Assembly: GCA_000436255.1 (NCBI GenBank)
Contig: HF990823.1
Location: 79,207 to 88,110, forward strand
DNA length: 8,904 nt
DNA from: Clostridium sp. CAG:1193
GTDB taxonomy: Bacteria; Bacillota_I; Bacilli_A; RF39; UBA660
Reading direction: 5' to 3'
In this document: positions 5,786 through 8,904 of the stretch, piece after piece
Layout of the letters: the number at the start of each line of letters is the position of its first letter
Numbering within the stretch: the first letter of the stretch is position 1
Translations under genes and position numbers: made by a program
The notes under the pieces: generated by a model
What the model saw: only the letters and a program-made list of their open reading frames with translations
Database searches by the model: none
Told to the model about the DNA's origin: nothing

Positions 5786-7134
5786 GTAATTACTAATGAT
5801 ACCTTCTTAACTTTTGGAGCACATGATAATCTAACATCATCACATTCAACTATAACATCAGCATCTATAGTTTCACCATTATTTGGAGTATATCCCTTTA
5901 AATCTACATAAACTTTTATTGCTTTCTCATCAAGAGACTCTATTACAGATTCAACACCCTTAACAATTACAGTAGCGTACTTATCTTCATTATCTACTGC
6001 ATTTGGCATATATCTTTCATCCAAATTTTCATAATTTATTGCAATATCAGAAAATTCCTTTGTAACTTCATTTTCTACTGATATTGTTACTGTAGATGAA
6101 GTTTCACTAATATATCTTACACCACTCGGTTTTTTAATGGTAGCTGTATATTTTTTAGTTGAATTAAGTCCTGATACATCAACTTCTACTGTAATATTTT
6201 TAATATCGGCAAGTGTTGATTCATCACCATATATAGTAACACTTTCAACTGATGAAGTAATATTACTAATTGCTTTACCAAATGCTACTGTACCTGTTGG
6301 AACTACCTTAACAGGTACTGTTTTCTTTGGAGATGATATAGTTACTTTAGCAGTCACTGTAGATGGAACTATTTCAACATCTATAACAACACCTTTTTCA
6401 TCATATGCAATAAGTGGAACCTCTTTACCAGTTAACACATTTACACCTTCTTCAGGTTTCTTTATGTTATTTATATCAACTAAAGCTTTAACAGTTGCAA
6501 CCTTATCAATTTTATATTGTGCACCTTTTATTATTACTTCTTTTCTATCAATCTCAACATTTGAAATAGATAATGTACTTGGTAACTTATCTTGATTTAA
6601 TACATCCGCACTTACTGTTCTTTTTTCAGATACTTTTGGATATATAACAACAGTAGCAACCGAAGGATCTAATTTATAATTAATTGTATTAATAGCGCCT
6701 TTATATTTTAAAGTGACTTTATGAGTTCCTTCTTTTAAATCTTTCAAATCAATATCAACTGCATCAACAGGAAGTTGTTTTGCCAAATATAAATCAGACT
6801 TTCTACCTATCATAGTTATATCAACAGATTCTGGAATGCCTTCAATAACATATGCTTCTTCATTATATATTGCATTTACTGTTTGATTGTATAAAACCTC
6901 TGCTGAAGTCTCAGATATTGTTGTTGACTTCCTATCAACATATACAAATATTCCTACTGAAATAAGCAAAGAAATAATTATTAAACTACTTTTCTTAGAA
7001 AATACTTTTTCAAAATTCTTTCCACCACTTTTAACTTTTTCACCAAGCCATATAAAGAACTTAGTAATAGGTGTTATAATCTTCTTATCAAAGAATCTTG
7101 CAATTTTTCTAAATAATGATACTACTTTATTCAT
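5773..7134 (-). CDS. cdaR: YbbR-domain protein, CdaR-type regulator of the diadenylate cyclase
   Basis: The 453-residue product has a basic cytoplasmic N-terminus (1-48), one membrane helix (about 49-66), and an extracytoplasmic region with about four YbbR repeats (roughly 81-172, 173-267, 268-353, 354-448). Each repeat pairs a sigVEVSG-like strand (for example VESVTIYGDE, VEIDRKEVIIKGA) with a VDINN/VDVSG element. In Bacillota this protein (CdaR/YbbR) binds the adjacent cyclase CdaA and modulates c-di-AMP synthesis. I chose the ATG at 7134 because GGAAGGTG at 7141-7148 is well placed; an upstream in-frame codon at 7206 lies deep in cdaA. The gene overlaps cdaA by eight bases (ATGAATAA), implying translational coupling. 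The N-terminus is about 35-40 residues longer than in B. subtilis. The only cysteines, 431 and 438, are near the external C-terminus. Confidence 0.88.
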   Translation of the reverse strand: MNKVVSLFRKIARFFDKKIITPITKFFIWLGEKVKSGGKNFEKVFSKKSSLIIISLLISVGIFVYVDRKSTTISETSAEVLYNQTVNAIYNEEAYVIEGIPESVDITMIGRKSDLYLAKQLPVDAVDIDLKDLKEGTHKVTLKYKGAINTINYKLDPSVATVVIYPKVSEKRTVSADVLNQDKLPSTLSISNVEIDRKEVIIKGAQYKIDKVATVKALVDINNIKKPEEGVNVLTGKEVPLIAYDEKGVVIDVEIVPSTVTAKVTISSPKKTVPVKVVPTGTVAFGKAISNITSSVESVTIYGDESTLADIKNITVEVDVSGLNSTKKYTATIKKPSGVRYISETSSTVTISVENEVTKEFSDIAINYENLDERYMPNAVDNEDKYATVIVKGVESVIESLDEKAIKVYVDLKGYTPNNGETIDADVIVECDDVRLSCAPKVKKVSLVITRKS

Positions 7135-7948
7135 TATTATCACCTTCCTCTTTGACAGTTTCAATTTCTTCTTCACCAAAATCTGTTTTTGGTTGTAATT
7201 CTTCAAGTAATATTATTCTAACATCGTCAAGAGTTAAATTATAACTTAAATCGCCATTTATAGCTATTGACACTCTACCTGTCTCTTCTGAAACAACTAA
7301 TGATATACAATCAGATTCTTCACTTATACCAATAGCTGCTCTATGTCTTGTCCCAAGTCTTTTTGCTATTCTAGCATCTATACTTGTAGGAAATACTACA
7401 CCAGCACTTGTTATTTTATCACCTTGAATTATTACACCACCATCGTGCAATGGATTGTTTGGGAAAAATATTGAGATTAATAAATCGCTTGATATTTCAG
7501 CATATATTTTTTTAGCTCTTTCTATATATTCCCTTAGACTGTAATCTCTTTCTATTACAATTAATGCTCCTATTCTATTCTTCTTTAAATATTCAACAGC
7601 ATTTACTATTTCAGAAACCATTTTTTCTCTTTCAGAAACAGTTAAAGTCTTATGTCTTCCTAAAAGCTGAGTTCTTCCTAATTGCTCTAAAGTATTTCTA
7701 ATTTCTGGTTGGAATATTATTATAAGAGCAAGAGGTCCCCACATTATTACATATTCAATTAATAATCCAATTGTATATAAATCTAATAAATCAGCAAGTA
7801 TCTTTATAATAAGTAATATTATAAGTCCTTTAAACAATAAAGTCATTTTAACGTTATTTCTTATATTTTTAAGCACATAGTACAATACCAACCATACCAA
7901 ACATATATCAATAACATTTCTTAAAATTGTAAGTATATCTAAATTCAT
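7127..7948 (-). CDS. cdaA: Diadenylate cyclase CdaA (c-di-AMP synthase, membrane-bound DisA_N domain)
   Basis: This 273-residue enzyme makes cyclic-di-AMP from two ATP at the cytoplasmic face of the membrane. It has the CdaA layout: three N-terminal helices (about 10-29, 36-57, 60-78), the junction FQPEIRNTLEQLGR, then the DisA_N catalytic domain (about 100-250). The RHR motif is intact in GTRHRAAIGISE (Arg201-His202-Arg203), as is VVSEETG (218-224). The first active-site motif reads LHDGGVII, Asp169-Gly-Gly, where CdaA enzymes usually have DGA. Length matches the family (about 273). The start at 7948 is fixed by AGGAGG at 7953-7958. It follows the lipoprotein gene by eleven bases and overlaps ybbR by eight, so all three form one operon. 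The acidic C-terminal tail (about 255-273) is low complexity. Activity is expected but the motif variant deserves a check. Confidence 0.94.
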   Translation of the reverse strand: MNLDILTILRNVIDICLVWLVLYYVLKNIRNNVKMTLLFKGLIILLIIKILADLLDLYTIGLLIEYVIMWGPLALIIIFQPEIRNTLEQLGRTQLLGRHKTLTVSEREKMVSEIVNAVEYLKKNRIGALIVIERDYSLREYIERAKKIYAEISSDLLISIFFPNNPLHDGGVIIQGDKITSAGVVFPTSIDARIAKRLGTRHRAAIGISEESDCISLVVSEETGRVSIAINGDLSYNLTLDDVRIILLEELQPKTDFGEEEIETVKEEGDNNE

Positions 7949-7959
7949 AAATCCTCCTA

Positions 7960-8643
7960 TTATTTGCTATTTTTCTTATATTGAATATATACATATAAAC
8001 CAAACGTTGCTACCAATAATATAAAACCTGAAAGTATTAATATTGATAACGGAATTTTTTTGTCTAAATTTTTAGTACTATCAAAAGTAATATTTATTTC
8101 TTTTAATTTTTCTTCTTTATTTATTTCCCATTTATATACCCTATTATTAATTTTATCTGCATTGCTGTTAACAACTTTGTATGGTAGAGAAATCTCAATA
8201 TATGCATTATTTAAAAGTGAATCATATATTGTACTTTCTTCAAAATAAGGAAATGATTCTACCGGTATCATATCAATAGATATAATACCATCATTATCAG
8301 AAATATTTATATCTTTAAACATTTCACTTAAAAAAACACTACCAATTTTATAATCATTTAAACTAGTATATTTTCTAGTACCTCTACCAATAACATTATT
8401 ATTAGAATTATATGTATCAATAGCATAATCCTTATATGAATCATACCTCTTTACATCATCTAAATTTTTCTGTATATATTCTGTAGGTTTACTCGTATAT
8501 GTGAGTATTACACTATAATCTTCACTTAACATCACGACTTCTTCTACATTTATATTTTCATCTATATTAATTCTATAAGTCAAATCACAGCCAGTTGTCA
8601 AAAATAGTAAGCACAAAACAATAATATATTTCTTACTCTTCAT
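7960..8643 (-). CDS. Membrane-anchored lipoprotein upstream of cdaA, LppM/DUF3153-like
   Basis: The 227-residue product has a short signal sequence ending in LTTGC, so Cys19 is the likely lipidated residue (Thr at -3 is acceptable but not ideal). An external domain spans about 20-195 and a C-terminal helix about 197-220, followed by a basic tail (YKKNSK). Lipoprotein signal plus C-terminal helix, the opening CDLTYRINIDENINVEEVV and the YKWEINKEEKLKEINITFD segment before the helix resemble LppM/DUF3153-type proteins; the match is by eye. Its function is unknown. The ATG at 8643 is chosen because AGGTGA (8649-8654) is five bases upstream; the in-frame GTG at 8652 overlaps that site. It is the first gene of the cdaA-ybbR operon, eleven bases before cdaA, which hints at an envelope role tied to c-di-AMP signalling. 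Confidence 0.8.
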   Translation of the reverse strand: MKSKKYIIVLCLLFLTTGCDLTYRINIDENINVEEVVMLSEDYSVILTYTSKPTEYIQKNLDDVKRYDSYKDYAIDTYNSNNNVIGRGTRKYTSLNDYKIGSVFLSEMFKDINISDNDGIISIDMIPVESFPYFEESTIYDSLLNNAYIEISLPYKVVNSNADKINNRVYKWEINKEEKLKEINITFDSTKNLDKKIPLSILILSGFILLVATFGLYVYIQYKKNSK

Positions 8644-8664
8644 TTCTTTCACCTACTGTAACAT

Positions 8665-8693
8665 ATTATAACATATAAATTTATTTTTTAATA
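8665..8693 (-). promoter_or_regulatory. Promoter of the lipoprotein-cdaA-ybbR operon, extended -10
   Basis: The minus strand reads TGTTATAAT, a perfect -10 (8665-8670) with a TG extension (8672-8673). The -35 is weak (TATTAA, 8688-8693, 17-base spacer). The start would lie near 8658, giving a leader of about 15 bases that contains only the AGGTGA ribosome binding site. It directly abuts the previous gene's terminator. Confidence 0.65.
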
Positions 8694-8718
8694 GAAAAAA
8701 GTTCTCTAATGAGAACTT
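8693..8718 (-). terminator. Intrinsic terminator after the right-edge gene
   Basis: AAGTTCTC (8718-8711) pairs with GAGAACTT (8706-8699) around the loop ATTA, followed by TTTTTT (8700-8695) on the minus strand. It lies about 15 bases beyond the stop codon of the right-edge gene and insulates the next operon. Confidence 0.9.
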
Positions 8719-8733
8719 TATTTAATCTAACTA

Positions 8734-8904
8734 TTATTTTTCAACATTAACTGAACTGAATCCAGCAACTGCTGTACCTTTCGGTGTAGGATTTTCTTCT
8801 TCTGTACTTACACCAAATACTTCTAATGGTTCAACAACAGCAGGTTCAGCAACAACTGGTGCTTCTATCTCAGGAACTGGTTCAACAGGTGCACTTTCTA
8901 CTGG
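8734..8904 (-). CDS. C-terminal tail of an unidentified Pro/Glu/Val-rich protein (partial)
   Basis: The last 56 residues of a minus-strand gene enter from the right edge and end at TAA (8734-8736), followed at once by a second stop TAG. The visible part begins PVESAPVEPVPEIEAPVVAE, an acidic, proline-rich and probably disordered linker. It ends in a less repetitive tail containing VFGVSTEEENPTPKG and AVAGFSSVNVEK. No catalytic motif or membrane helix is visible and I cannot name the family. The intact reading frame, double stop and terminator make it convincing as the end of a real gene. It belongs to a separate upstream transcription unit. Confidence 0.75.
   Translation of the reverse strand, partial: PVESAPVEPVPEIEAPVVAEPAVVEPLEVFGVSTEEENPTPKGTAVAGFSSVNVEK

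Noticed and set aside
6137..6595. Plus-strand open frame of 152 codons inside ybbR
   Set aside because: It is antisense to the YbbR repeats. Its Ser/Thr/Val-rich composition mirrors the repeats and there is no separate terminator or recognisable domain.
6887..7198. Plus-strand open frame of 103 codons spanning the ybbR/cdaA junction
   Set aside because: It is antisense to the YbbR membrane helix and the coupled gene junction; its hydrophobicity is a by-product of the opposite strand.
7135..7206. Upstream extension of ybbR adding 24 residues
   Set aside because: It would overlap cdaA by 80 bases, and the ribosome binding site fits the ATG at 7134, giving the usual short overlap.
8060..8248. 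Plus-strand open frame of 62 codons inside the lipoprotein gene
   Set aside because: It is antisense to a gene with a clear lipobox, ribosome binding site and operon context.
8644..8652. GTG start for the lipoprotein three codons upstream
   Set aside because: The GTG is part of the AGGTGA ribosome binding site serving the ATG at 8643.

Overview
The window is strongly AT-rich and gene-dense. It looks like chromosomal core DNA from a low-G+C Gram-positive bacterium (Bacillota/Bacilli-like, possibly an uncultured streamlined gut lineage). Supporting points are a lipoteichoic acid (LTA) synthase, a CdaA/YbbR cyclic-di-AMP pair, an L13-type ribosomal leader, AGGAGG-type ribosome binding sites and sigma-A-type promoters. 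TGG encodes Trp and no open frame carries an internal TGA, so a mycoplasma-type code is not indicated. Lineage is inferred from gene content only.

Layout. (1) Positions 1-2503, minus strand: a large polytopic YfhO-family protein running off the left edge, missing only its extreme C-terminus. (2) Positions 2504-2588: a compact divergent promoter region with two back-to-back promoters and very short leaders. (3) Positions 2589-4445, plus strand: an LtaS-type LTA synthase whose stop codon lies inside a bidirectional terminator. (4) Positions 4486-4707, minus: a small Tyr/Pro-rich protein of unknown function. (5) Positions 4741-5750, minus: rplM-rpsI with a consensus promoter, a structured L13-like leader and a terminator. 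(6) Positions 5757-8693, minus: an operon of a lipoprotein, the diadenylate cyclase CdaA and the YbbR/CdaR protein, with its own promoter and a terminator whose loop is the ybbR stop codon. (7) Positions 8693-8904: terminator and C-terminal tail of an unidentified Pro/Glu/Val-rich protein.

The genes form two cell-envelope themes around a housekeeping ribosomal operon. YfhO and LtaS plausibly act together: LtaS polymerises glycerol-phosphate outside the membrane, and YfhO homologues in Bacillus and Staphylococcus are needed to glycosylate LTA. CdaA makes c-di-AMP, YbbR/CdaR is its usual membrane-anchored regulator, and an uncharacterised lipoprotein is co-transcribed upstream of them. glmM, the usual third gene of that operon, is absent.

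I see no mobile element, CRISPR array, tRNA or rRNA. The window is mostly recognisable core biology. The least explained parts are the lipoprotein in the c-di-AMP operon, the DGG variant of the CdaA active-site motif, the long YbbR N-terminus, the 73-residue Tyr/Pro-rich protein, and the paired cysteines in three exported domains.
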